Below are positions 45,157 through 56,272 of a DNA stretch of 64,000 bases, piece after piece. The first letter of the stretch is position 1; each line of letters starts with the position of its first letter. The notes under the pieces are model-generated. The model saw nothing but the letters and a program-made list of their open reading frames with translations. It was not told where the DNA came from and did no database searches. A program made the translations under genes and the position numbers. The DNA is from Lineus longissimus (taxonomy: Eukaryota > Nemertea > Pilidiophora > Heteronemertea > Lineidae). The stretch lies in the NCBI RefSeq assembly GCF_910592395.1, contig NC_088316.1:4960001-5024000 (forward strand), read 5' to 3'.

Positions 45157-47827
45157 AAGTGTTGGTTCAAGACTGAAGACACATTTTATTCAATCAGTTT
45201 GCCTTATCAATGTCACAACCAGTGTTTATTTCAGCTTATTTCAACCTTTTCATTTTTTCCGAGAATCTCATGTCCTGTTCGAAAATCCGGCGTGGACCAG
45301 TCACCAAGATTTGGCCTGTCGAACACGTCGACAGTAGGGTTCCATCAATTGCATCAATTGCTTTGGTACCGAATGAGGCGCAGGAAATGGAGGGGAATAT
45401 TATAGTACTCGTGCCGTAGTACGTCGCTCTAGAGTAGGATGCAGTCCACTTATATAAATACTACATCTATCATGTTTATACTGCGTGGATGTTGGCGAAT
45501 GTGATACGTAGCTCTCACGATGATGCATTCAGTGGGACGTCGGTGAGGCCATATAACATTTTAAAATGTGGGTCAGCATTGACCTTGCCGTTGTGTTTCC
45601 CCGCAATAGGTTCAAGGAACAGTAGGAGACACTGAGAGACAGCGGTATTGCCAGACACAAATTATTGTTCGTCTTGTGCATTATTATTATTATAACTATT
45701 ATCATTATCATTATTAAAACCGCCAAAAAGGAGAACATACAAAAAGTACAGGTAAAAGAAACCTCTCAGTTGAGCCGGGGGCGCCGTATCTGCCGTCGAG
45801 GAGAGACCTAAACGAGTCAACTACGCCATCATCGCCGACAGAGACGCCACCACCCATATATCATTGCCTTGGCTCACTTGATTCGCTAGGTGCAAGTGTT
45901 GTCTTCATCAACAACTAAAGGGCTTAGAAGCCGATTGGTAAAACCCTAGAGACAAAATGGCGTTGTATGGATAATACCACTTTGCTTCGAAGCCCTCTCG
46001 GTGTTCCTTTAGACCCATGGCGAATCGGCTGAAACATTTTGACCGAGGGCAAGCTTTGATTAAACCCATAATTTCCCGGAAAAGCTCTTTTTTGGCCAAG
46101 TATTTGTGGTTAATCCAAGAACATGCATTTTGCGGGCAAGCGTTCTTGAGACAGGGCCATCAGTATAATACCTATTGATATGATGGTCTGCGATGTTTCC
46201 GCTATTTCTAGCACCTTCCTGCACTGAACTGAGCTTTCCCCTTGGTCAATACGTTGCTTTTTTTCGTCATGATGTATAGTATTTCTGACAAAAGCAATAA
46301 GATTTAGATAAGAAAGATATATATGTTGATGTTTTTATACTCGAAATCGGATCCACTAACTGTATTGTGCATTTATCGAATCAAAATGTGTACTATTGAA
46401 TGTGTGTTCGTATCTATATAATATCATCTGTTATATATTAAGCAGCCCACAAACGAGCATTTTTTTCACGGCGGCAATTATTGTTACAATGAGCAATAAA
46501 AAGATCGCAATCACTGCTTCTTATCAAAGGCATCCTCGGAGTGATTTTCGTCGCATGCGAAGATGATCGCCTGTTGCTGCAGTAACAAAAGGCGCTCGTT
46601 TGCTTGCGGAGGCGGCAGATGGAGTCAGCTAAAAACCAAACGTTTGTGAGAGCTGTTTTGTGAAAACTGTCCATGTACAACAAAAATCGCCATACTCTCA
46701 GTACGTCTATATTTGTAGATAACGCATTATCTTTAATTTGGCAGCGATAAAGAATACTCGATTTGTTAGTATGAAGATATTTATGTAAACCGAAAAAATA
46801 TCGCGGCGCTAAAGTGAGGTTTCCATTGAATGCGATATGATTATAAAGAATGTGGATTTTGCTAGTCATAATGATTTTACGGCTCCCGTGCCCGCGCGAG
46901 CATACGAGAGCATAGAGAGCGCGTAAGAAGTTAATGAGGTATTTCGCAGCAAGGAGTCTCCCTATAATTTTGTTGTTATATTAGAAATCGGAGCACAGAC
47001 AAAGATCTCAGAGATATGACGCTTGGGGGCCGCCCGTTTCTTGAGTACACACGCACAACTTTTCGCTTTTTCAGTTATTCCTCTCTCTTATGCGCATGCG
47101 TACGCTCGATCTTGGACCGCCACTGCGTACATGTATTTAATATTCAGTGGCGAAGTTGATGTCTTTCTACAGCATGATAAAAAACACAATGAATTGCACA
47201 AACGTAATATCATAATGCTAGAAATGAAACTTCTGTAAGTGAACGTTTTATCCTTTCAATATCGATTGCGACGTTCCGGTAAATAAAACTGTCTCGAATT
47301 ATATCTGACCCCCCCCCCCCTCTCCATACACTCACACACCTTTAACATGGATCCCAAATTTACAACTCCTCGATCGCGCGCCTCCCCCCCCCCCATTCCT
47401 CAATGCGTACGTACTGAATGAACGGTCCCTTGTGGAGGTCCCGGTTCGCATGCTAGAAAACGACTGACACTTCTACTGTGAAATATATAAGTTGTTTTTT
47501 TTTGTCGGCATTGTATCGCGTATAAGATATATCTTATACACACAACGTTATTGTAAATAGATACACTGCAGAAATATATGTCAAGTTACTTGAATGTTAT
47601 ATTTTGCCAGCCGGAGCTGCCCATTGCTAATATACCAGTCTATTAACTAGACTAGGCCTGCTTCCACATGAGCTTTTCACGGCACTTAGGCACGAAGATT
47701 TTGTTATTACTCGCCGCAGCGTATACCTGAAAATGAGGTGGAAGCCTAGATTTTATGGTTATCCGGAAAGCGTCGTGGCAATGCTTGTTGGTGATGTCAT
47801 ATGCTGGGAGAATGTTGTTTCTTTCAA
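45157..47827. other. gene-free spacer
   Basis: The 3' UTR of the receptor presumably begins here. An ATT/ATC-rich microsatellite lies at 45680-45716, and poly-C runs at 47309-47320 and 47384-47394. A 143-codon minus-strand frame at 46438-46869 has no recognisable domain and is not called. Confidence 0.5.
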
Positions 47828-47999
47828 CCCGGTGTGACAGCGGATATAGTCCCCCTGGAGTCATAGTCCGGTAGCATTGTATTTGACCAATTAAGCAGCA
47901 TGATCTATTGTACCGCTAACCCTAACCAAAACATTTAGCAATGCGGGCTATTGTTACACGGACTATCAGCCCTAGGACTACTATCCCTTGCACACCGGC
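47828..47999. mobile_element. 172-bp MITE (family M1), copy 2
   Basis: It aligns end to end with 12305-12476, with only a handful of differences: the terminal base, an AGTGG/AGCGG change, and TTGCACACC for CCGTCACACC near the right end. The target duplication is not clear here. Two almost identical copies 35 kb apart suggest recent movement or a homogenising duplication. Confidence 0.85.
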
Positions 48000-48383
48000 T
48001 CTCCCATTATAACGGAGCCCGGACCGGTTTCCTTGGTCATTTGCGAGACGGTTATAAAATGAAGCATGAAGAGGTTAAAAAATTATGGTTCGCGAAACGT
48101 ACTTCACTTGTACATACATGTATATTGTGCCATTGGCCATGGAGTTGTCCAATCTAGCCACTTATGATTAAGTCGTAGGTCTCGCGACTAACGAAGGAGC
48201 GTGTCCATATCTGTGTGCGGAGTATTTGGAGCCAGGTCATTTCGCCCGCTATTGTGATAGTGAGCATGGTGCCTCTTTTAAAATTGAAGACAAAACGACA
48301 TTGATTTAGTGAAAACAAGTCCTTAACAAGCATATTTATAATTGTATAATTCTTGAGAGTTCCGTCAGTCACGGCGAGCACTC

Positions 48384-48661
48384 CGATCAACAGATACTAT
48401 ATCGCTTGTGCTCGAGATCCCACGCACAAAGACCACAGAGTGCCGCAGCAGCACTCTGGAATGACCTCCCTAGTAACACTCAAACTGCGAACTCCATCAC
48501 AGCATTTAAAACACTTCTCAAGGCCAACCTCTTCCATGAACATTAAGAACATTGAATTATTATTGAACATTATGGACATTGTGGACTATGAATTATTGTG
48601 AAGCGCCTAATTTGAACGGCCGAATATAGGACTGATATGGGCGCTCTACAAATGTGGTTTA
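48384..48661 (+). pseudogene. LINE ORF2 C-terminus and 3' UTR (CR1/L2-like)
   Basis: In the frame ending at TAA 48543-48545, the sequence reads AAALWNDLPSNTQTANSIT followed by AFKTLLKANLFHEH and stop. This is the standard end of CR1/L2-group non-LTR reverse transcriptases (LWNxLP, then FKxxLKxxLF). About 115 bp of 3' UTR follow, ending with AAGCGCC and GGGCGCTCTACAAATGTGG, a tail motif of such elements. The copy is strongly 5'-truncated and cannot move on its own. Confidence 0.8.
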
Positions 48662-48758
48662 TAGAAAGATGCATAAAAAACCAATCAGGCTCGCAGACGT
48701 GACGGACTTTCGGTATTCTTGAGATGATGGATGTGTTGTTATTTCTTCATGTAAAGAG

Positions 48759-49560
48759 TTATATAGATTGAAACAATAAAGGCGACGTATTTAGATTTAA
48801 ATTGTGTACCCCGTTCGTTATTTCTTTAGGAACACCCATCTTTACTGATTGAATAGACGTCCAGATAACTGACTCTCTCTGCCCAGGAGGAAATAACGTT
48901 GTTGCACCAGGATGATTTCCTTTTGCCGAGTCAAGTATCCCGTCAGAATAGGTTGGTAAAGGGCCGCCATAATCAATTTGCAACACCCGGGCTATCGTGT
49001 TCGTACCTCGGGAAACGGTAAACTTCCTTGCCTTTGAATTCGAATTCGAAAGAGTAAACTCATCATTGTTTTCACAATCATGATAGATGGCGGGGTTGTC
49101 ATGGAATTGATGACTATAGAATGCGGGGTTGTCATGAAGTTGATCAATGTCGTCGTCTTCGATTTGGACGATCATTTCTTTTACTCTCTGGATTCGATGC
49201 AACACTGCTCTCATTAAACGGCATACTGCTGTCTGGGCGTGTGAATTATGGACACACTTCTTTCACCCGACACCGAATCGGGGCCAATGATATCATTATC
49301 TTGCCCCGTAGACAATCGCAAAGCAGTAACAAAATGAGTTAACTGGAAATACTACCACTGTCACTTACAATGAGGGAATCTAGTCTCCACGTGGTGAAAA
49401 ATGGCACAGTGAAAGCATGGTGACTCCACTTAGAATTGCTATTGGGCAATAATACGCCCCGAGTGTTTTCATAGCTTTGATGTAGCAATGCCTGGCGGTG
49501 CAGCACATTTTCTGGATGCTCTATAAGTCTTTTTGCATTGGCCGCATACCTGAACCCCAC
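48759..49560 (-). CDS. unassigned minus-strand frames, possible two-exon gene fragment
   Basis: A 151-codon frame (49214 down to 48759; open up to about 49250) holds a duplicated motif, HDNPAFYSHQF then HDNPAIYHDC, next to an acidic patch (EDDDIDQ). That composition looks like a cytoplasmic tail rather than noise. Upstream on the same strand, a frame at 49560-49370 ends at CTCATT followed by GTAAGTGAC, a good donor. A possible acceptor, CACGCCCAG, lies near 49245. The joint phase was not verified, and no domain is recognised. It could equally be chance frames among repeats. Confidence 0.2.
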
Positions 49561-49675
49561 ATTTTCTCAAGTGTTACTCGCGTGCTAAATTTATTGTTGT
49601 CATATATTTTGTCTTCAGAGTTCAGTCTCCTGTAGTTTTACCGCAAATGATTTTCTAAAGCATTATGAACAAGAA

Positions 49676-49890
49676 CATCGTTCAACGATATAAAGGCCTA
49701 CTTCAATCTATTTGAGCAACTTGAAGATAGGCATTGTTAAATGGTTTATCTAAGTGTGGGAAATTGTCCAATTGTTCTTTTGAAAATCATTGTGCTATCC
49801 GCAAGATTGCTTTACTACATGTATATGTTCAATAGACTGAATGCTGCAAAGGTTCAACTCATTAAGACATTTTAACGTGATGACTTGATG
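49676..49890 (+). repeat. repeat family R2, partial copy A
   Basis: The stretch from CATCGTTCAACGATATAAAGG to CATTTTAACGTGATGACTTG matches 51905-52122 closely. Only the 3' half of the R2 unit is present. It is followed by a variable segment and then a C19 run with CA repeats (49922-49952). Confidence 0.8.
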
Positions 49891-51564
49891 GTGGTGGTGG
49901 CGATTTAGGGCGTAGCTCGAGCCCCCCCCCCCCCCCCCCCACACACACACACGCCCACACACGCGAGTAACCAAGACGATCGGCACCAACCGCGCACCAA
50001 GTACAATAGCTCAACAGGACTTTGACATCGACTGGTTCCTCTGAGATTGCACATGTTCTCAAGGTAAAATTTCGAGGACAAAAACCTTCCAAAAAAAGCC
50101 GCCACGACAGCCTATTTTTTAATAAAAGATTGAAATAGTCGTCAGTTGACTTTCTTGAGGTGATGAGTAGATGTGTATGAACATTGTTTTTCACCATCCT
50201 TGTTCATCTTGAAGTTATAAGGTATAATGGTAACATTTTTGGTAACCAGTGTTACAGTAGGCCCACTACTGTTAAAACGGCTGGAAAATATACTGTCACA
50301 GGTGTACTGTCGAAAATATAATTACGTCACAGGCCTACTGTTATAAGTAGCCCAAAAGGTCTCCCTCACATGTCTAAGACCATATCACGTTGAATACACC
50401 GGTTCTCGTCCGATCACCGAAGTTAAGCAACGTCGAGCGTGGTTAGTACGTGGATGGGTGACCGCCTCGGAATACCACGTGTTGTAGACTTTTGGTTTTT
50501 TCGTAATTTTTTTCATTATTCTTCCAGTATCACTACACGGTTGGGACGGCTATAGAACTGACCAAAAGGTCAAAGGTCAAAATAAAGATAACGTTAGGCC
50601 AGAGACCTCTATTAGCCAGCGTGTACATTCTGTGTACATTTTAATGAATATAGGTTGGTGACAGAAGTACACCAAGGGTGCTTTAATTCCCACCAAATTT
50701 TATATGTGTTACGAAGAGGCTTTTATCAAAATAATAGTAAAAATTCAAAACATTCCAATACCGATTGCCTGAGAAAAATTGATTTGTGTACAGCATTGCC
50801 ATTAAATCGTCACTCGCGGACTGATATGGACCTATTGGAATACAAGTTCTAAACTGGCCAGTGAGACAATATTTCCTTAAATTAATTATCAGAAAGTATA
50901 TCCCCGTTATGGCCTGGCTCTGTAGATTAAGAATCCACCAAAGATTGAAGAATAAATCCACTTTCACCCATCACAGTCATGTATTTACCACAGCTTCACA
51001 GTTAAGTACGGACTTGTGCCACACTTCCGCCTGTGGATGAATACATGTCTCTGCCCGTTAGCGTGTTCTTTTTTTCTACTTCACCTTCTGACTTTTTCTC
51101 GAGAATCCGCAATTGGCATGGCCTGCACGGATGCGAGCCGAACACGAGGCGATAACTGACAACGAGCTGAATAATATGCTGATCAGATCATTAAAAATTT
51201 AAAAACGCAACATCATAACATTTTTGGCAATAGTGGCAATTGTTGGTCATTAATGGTTTTCTGCTTGCGACACCTTTCTATTGTCTACAGACTCAAGAAC
51301 TTCTAGGCATCCTATTATCCAAAACCAAACACATGGTGAATAACTTGGCAAATTCTATCCAACTCGGGCGAGACAACGTGACTATGGTTTCTCTTGAATC
51401 CCACGCATAAATCTTTCGCTTTTTACTAAAGATTTCCGTGGAGAGGAACACTCTATAATGAGTCTATAGACATTTTTTATAGCTCTGCCAGCGGCAGGGT
51501 AGTTAGCACCAAATAAAGACCGATCCATCCAACCTCATACCTCAAAGTGATCAACTAGTAATAG
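49891..51564. other. spacer between R2 copies, containing the 5S gene
   Basis: The stretch begins next to a C19-(CA)n tract and ends at a C15 tract followed by ACACACGCGCGC at 51565. The two similar tracts bracket about 1.6 kb that includes the 5S rRNA copy. Apart from that gene I see only non-coding sequence. Confidence 0.55.
50372..50490 (+). rRNA. 5S ribosomal RNA gene copy, possibly a pseudogene
   Basis: The 119-nt sequence aligns along its whole length with animal 5S rRNA: the 5' strand GTCTA pairs with TAGAC at the 3' end. The invariant ACCGGTTCTCGTCCGATCAC and AAGTTAAGC stretches and the internal promoter parts (A box around AGTTAAGCAACG, C box GGATGGGTGACCGCCT) are present. T4 (50490-50493) and T6 follow as Pol III terminators. 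Three positions differ from the usual animal sequence: A for C at position 6, which breaks a helix I pair; GTACGTGG for GTACTTGG; and CCTCGGAA for CCTGGGAA. Only one copy is visible, not the usual tandem array, so this is a dispersed copy of uncertain activity. Confidence 0.88.
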
Positions 51565-52128
51565 CCCCCCCCCCCCCCCGACACACGCGCGCACACCCTT
51601 TCGTCAGTAGAAACGGTTTTTTCAGGGAGCGACTCCTGTGGTGAAACGTTTAACACATTTTACCCTTTCGTAGCCAGAAAAACTTTGGCTTGTATATTTG
51701 CATTTGATTCTTTGAGTGGGCCTTAGAACCGACCCCTGGTTTCCATCGATGCTCCCTCACCTTCTCAATGCCGACTTTCGAAATATCTGGATCCGACACT
51801 ACACCTTTGTGTGGCTTATTTTCGCAGATGGGGACGATATTGCAATTGAAGAGAGGGGACCACGCAAAATGCAAGCATCATCACTTCGTTCTGTGCCGTG
51901 AAATCATCGTTCAACGATATAAAGGCCTACTTCAATCTATTTAAACAACTTGAAGAAGAGTGGGCGATAGGCTTTGTTAAATGGTTTATGTAAGTGTGGG
52001 AAATTGTCCAATGGTTCTTTTGAAAATCATTGTGCTATCCGCAAGATTGCTCTGCTATACGTTCAATAGACAGAATGATGCAAAGGTACAACTCATTAAG
52101 ACATTTTAACTTGATGACTTGTGACGAA
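51565..52128 (+). repeat. repeat family R2, full copy B
   Basis: This unit is about 550 bp: C-rich tract, CTTTCGTCA, CAGGGAGCG, ACCCTTTCGTAGCCAG, TGGTTTCCATCGATGCTCCC, GGGGACCACGCAAAATG, CGTTCAACGATATAAAGGCC and the 3' half shared with copy A. Copy C starts directly after it at an offset of about 549 bp. Short minus-strand frames containing EKVREHRWKP are shared by B and C because of the duplication. They do not look like a gene. Confidence 0.85.
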
Positions 52129-52530
52129 CCACCCCCCACCCCCTCCTCTTTCGTCAAGATCAACTGTTTATCAGGGAGCGTCTCCTGTGATGAAGCATTT
52201 GACAACTCTTACCCTTTCGTAGCCAGGAAAACTTTGGCATATATATTTTCATTTGATTCTTGGAGTGGGCCTTAGAACCCCCCTCTGGTTTCCATCGATG
52301 CTCCCTCACCTTCTCAATACCGATATTCGAATTTTCTCGATCCTCCACTACACATTTGTGTGGCTTAGTTTCGCAGATGGGGACGTTATTGCAATTAAAA
52401 AGAGGGGACCACGCAAAATGCGAGCATTATCACTACGTTCTTGGCCGTGAAATCATAGTTCAACGATAAAAAGGCCTACTACAATCTATTTAAGCAACTT
52501 GAAGAAGAGTTGGCGATAGGCTTTGATGTG
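52129..52530 (+). repeat. repeat family R2, truncated copy C
   Basis: It repeats copy B from the C-rich tract through CAACTTGAAGAAGAGT and then breaks into a short scrambled duplication (GGCGATAGGCTTTGATGTGGGCGATAGGC). It differs from B by many single changes, so the duplication is not recent. Confidence 0.85.
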
Positions 52531-52601
52531 GGCGATAGGCCGTGAAATCATCAGCACTAACAACTTTTATCAATGACTAGCCCGTAGAATGGAGAAATAT
52601 A

Positions 52602-53488
52602 GTGGCGTTTACACCATACGAAAATGCCGGTTCTAGACCGCCTTTTTTGTGTTTACACCATTGAAAAATTGATCCGGCTTAGTTTAGAACGCCAATTGCC
52701 GTTCTATCTTAAACCGGCAATCATTGGCGGGTCAGGACCGAGCCGGCTCAGAATTTAGAACGGCATTGCGAATGGTGTGGACAGAAAATACCGGTTTATA
52801 ACGTTTACTGAGTACGGCTACAGATGGCGCTTGTTGGAACTCTCCTCCTGTGGAGATAGAATCGCACAGCACGCTGTCAATAGCAACAGCAGAAATATCA
52901 TATTCCGCTGCCTTCTCTTCCACACCACGCAGTATTGTGCAAGCATTCTTGCTTGATGAGGTGAACTGGTCCTAACACCATCATTTAGCGAGTCAAATCT
53001 TCTGTTCCCGCGTCGTAATCTCTTCACAAAATGCAGCAATAATGGCTTTTTAACTTTCATTTTTTGACATTTCCGTGTTTACTTTTTTTCTTCTCATCAC
53101 ACAATTTGATCAATTCCACCCCGACCGGGAACAAGGTGCTTGCTATCGCCATCCCGCGGGCACTTCACAAACTATCATTGATGCTATTTATAACGCCACG
53201 GCGAGCTCACCTGTAGCGAGAATAAAATGGTGTGGACAGAAAAGATTTCCAAGCCGGTGTAACATCTGTGGTTGTTCCCCATGTTTCAGTTTTTCCAAAC
53301 AATAGGCAGCTAGAGAGACCATGACTTTTCAATAGGGGGGATACACAGAAATACTCGTCAATCTATTTTTGAGCGTTCCCAATGAGGGGAAACACTCAAA
53401 AACAGAAACACTCAAAAACATTACACCGGCTTAGATTCTGAGCCGGTTTAAAAATGCCGGTCTAAATTGGTAAGGTGTAAACGCGGCT
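52602..53488. mobile_element. inverted-repeat DNA transposon, 887 bp, non-autonomous
   Basis: The left end GTGGCGTTTACACCATACG and the right end (reverse strand AGCCGCGTTTACACCTTACC) are inverted. Similarity continues through GCCGG/CCGGC words for over 60 bp. TATA flanks both sides (52598-52601 and 53489-53492). GTTTACACC/GGTGTAAAC and GTGTGGACAGAAAA recur inside. Two overlapping minus-strand frames of 63 and 80 codons have no recognisable domain and may be transposase debris. The family is uncertain. Confidence 0.75.
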
Positions 53489-53492
53489 TATA

Positions 53493-56001
53493 TCGGTTTG
53501 TCTCAACACTTCAGAGGTCACAAATGAAGTGAATAACGGCTGATGCAATGAATAAAGTCTTTTTTTCGCCTTGTGAATCAACCATATTTGAAGAAAATAA
53601 TGCACGTAAACCACATAATGTCGATAATCCAATGATTTGTCAAAATTATGCAATTTCGTTGCTTTCGTTTCGTGTTTTATCAGGAAATAAAAGTGCGGGC
53701 GTAAAAATTGATGCAGGAGGGGATGATAAACGTACATTGTTTTCATGGGAGCGTTTGTAAAAATTAAAGAAACTTCATGTCATAAAGCAACACACATTGC
53801 CTCTTGATTGTCTCAAGGTTAATTTTGCTAATTGGCGTGGTTGAATTGGGCCAAGGACGGAGCGATGATTCAAGCCACATGTTATGATAGCCAGGCAATG
53901 AGTTCGAATATTGAAATAAATAGGATCTTGCACTGCGGCGAACTCCCGGAGTTCTCGGAGTTTACCCTATCTGCATATAATTTTAAAGCGATACAATTTC
54001 ACGATTATCATTATGACGGATGAGGAGATGTCAGAAACATAGGCACTGATTAAAGAAATATTTTCAACGATGGTCAAAATCAGAAGATAGAAGCATAAGT
54101 TGCGTGTTATTAGATTGTGTGCAAGGATGTTCACGCGTCCCGTCGTTTAAGAAATTGATACTGAACTGGATGTATTGGTTGTCTCACCAAAACAGGCGCG
54201 AGGGTGGAGCTGAAATGTAGACCAAAACCGAGGCAGAGACAATGTTTTGGTCAACATTTTACCTCCACCCGAGCTGTTTTAATGAGATAATCAATACCGA
54301 CAGTGAGGTATCAATTTCTGTTCTAAAATATCTCAAATTAACCTTTTAATACTTTTTGACAGCTTCCACATTTTGCACCAACACAAGCGGTTATGGTTGC
54401 CTAACCACAACCTCTGAATTCAAAACGAGGCCTCGTTTGATCATAGCGCATTGTACACCTTAAAGTGCGGTTCGCATCCAGGTATCTTAAAATAGTGGCC
54501 CGATTTTTGTATCGTGACCACGGCCGACATCAAGACGGCATGGGATTCGAAAAAACGTAGTAGCGTTTTGTGGTTGAATGACTTACTGGTTATTTTAGGT
54601 CATGATTGCCAATCTATAATATATATATCCACGGCCCAGTCACCTTCCACACGACGGTTTTGGTTTCCATCGTCAAATTCCACAGAAAAATGAAAACATG
54701 TCTGACAAAGTTATCAGGCCAATTCACATGATTCCGAGCACCGTGCAGCGATGATCATTGTACAGATTGATATATTGGCAATGCGCATTATTGGGGATAG
54801 GGCGGGCGTTTGAATATTTAAAGGCAACCGCCATTCGTGTTTGTTGCTGTAATTTCTTTTGGCTCATCAGGTATTCAATGAACATTGCCGTGTAGTGCAG
54901 TTATGACGCATATTACATGTAGCTAATTCATAGCACTATAGTTATTTTTTAGATGATACTTAACAGAGAAACGCGTAATGAACTGATCCATTACGAAAAG
55001 ACATGAAATACAGGACATTTCTATGTCACCTAGTTTTTTTAATTTACCAAACCTATCCAAGTTCGGTTAAGTGCCTTGCACACTGTCACGATGCCCCCAG
55101 GTGAGGATATAAATTCTCCTTGTTAAGCCATAATTGCCGCTCTTAGGCTCTACAATAGGCGCTGTTTGTGAGTATAAAAATTGCGAAGACTTTTCGTGAA
55201 TATCGTGCCAAGGATTCCGTCCCATACGAATGCTCCCAGCATGCTAACAATGATAAGGAACAGCCTTACACCAAGCTTGCGAGACTTGTATTTTAAAACC
55301 TCAAAAACATTCCGAGGAAGTCTCAAAATTATCACTCCAATTAGCTCTATAGAAACTGTGATAAAGTTCTCTTGGCGAAGGCGCAACCTAATTCATGAGA
55401 TCTAATGTACCATCATTAAAACGAAATAAAAGCAGTCACTCTGCATTCACCAATCTAAGATCAGATCTTTATGTTTGATTCGATCAAACTTCTCTGATCT
55501 CATGCACATGGCTCTTCGATGCCAGTCATTACCATTCTTTTATTGAAAGTTACTAACTGGTCTACTGGCCGCGATGTTGAGGTCCAACTTGCTCTTTGAA
55601 TAAATTGCGCATTAAAAAAACAATCAAGCGGTCTTAGGTCGGTGAAACTTGGGTATATGTATACAAAGTTTGTTATGAATTTGATTCTTATGGCGATAGG
55701 ATAGTGCCCTTTCCAATCGAGTGTCCTATATTCGTCTCCCGCTTTCGGAGTTAAAGCAATGCTTAACATTTTACGGAGTACGCAACCTTTCGATGTTGAT
55801 ATTCTGAATGAGAACCACAAGTGGAATACCTTTTTGAAACGTGCTTCAAACGATCGAACTTGGATACTTATAGTTGCATATTCAAGTGTTATTTAGCTTC
55901 TTTAGTTTCATCGAGACCTTGCCGAAGCACTTTCGTTTAGATTACTCATTGTCCTGCATTTCTCACGTTCCGCAATGCGACGCCCAAGCTTGTTTGGTAG
56001 G
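53493..56001. other. gene-free spacer before the large ORF
   Basis: It contains the foldback at 54151-54318. Minus-strand frames of 78 and 106 codons (55150-55820) carry a hydrophobic segment (LFLIIVSMLGAFVW) but match no family I know and have no clear splice signals. If the large ORF downstream is only a last exon, its upstream exons should lie here; I could not find any. Confidence 0.45.
54151..54318. mobile_element. foldback element, 168 bp
   Basis: GAAATTGATAC, then TATTGGTTGTCTCA, AAAACAG and GACCAAAAC on the left are matched in reverse on the right, giving two arms of about 75 bp around a loop of about 20 bp. Nearly the whole element can fold on itself. It has no coding capacity. It is most likely a MITE-like foldback. 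Arms this long and mismatched do not fit a miRNA precursor. Confidence 0.7.
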
Positions 56002-56033
56002 TATAAAACTGCGTTGTTATGAACCCGTGAGAA
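56002..56033 (+). promoter_or_regulatory. possible TATA box of the large ORF
   Basis: TATAAAA at 56002-56008 lies about 265 bases upstream of the ATG at 56273, with no other start codon in that frame after the in-frame stop at 56246. A start site near 56033 would give a plausible 5' UTR. There is no further support. Confidence 0.28.
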
Positions 56034-56272
56034 GAAATTCATGCCAATGTGCAGAGCGTGGTATCTTTGAGTTCTTGTTTTTATGCGATAGATATTTCAG
56101 TTGTACAGGGGCGTTATGCAGATCCTATCCGCAGTCCATTGCAACAATCATAAACTTGGACTTGACGCGTGGTGAGGGCGTTTCTCAAGCTCAACGTACA
56201 TGAAATGACACACTACCCAACCTAAGACTCGTTTTCTGAATGTAATGAACTGTAGAATTGCTTCTTTGCAAC

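Noticed and set aside
46438-46869. 143-codon minus-strand frame
   Set aside because: Composition is unremarkable, no motif is seen, and there is no splice or promoter support.
51650-52348. Two similar minus-strand frames sharing EKVREHRWKP as a duplicated gene
   Set aside because: The similarity comes from the R2 tandem duplication. The frames are short, begin in different contexts and show no coding signature.
54151-54318. microRNA precursor
   Set aside because: Arms are too long and mismatched, and the shape is that of a foldback transposon.
55150-55820. Minus-strand frames of 78 and 106 codons with a possible membrane segment
   Set aside because: They match no family I can name, and no splice sites link them. 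Kept only as a note in the spacer description.
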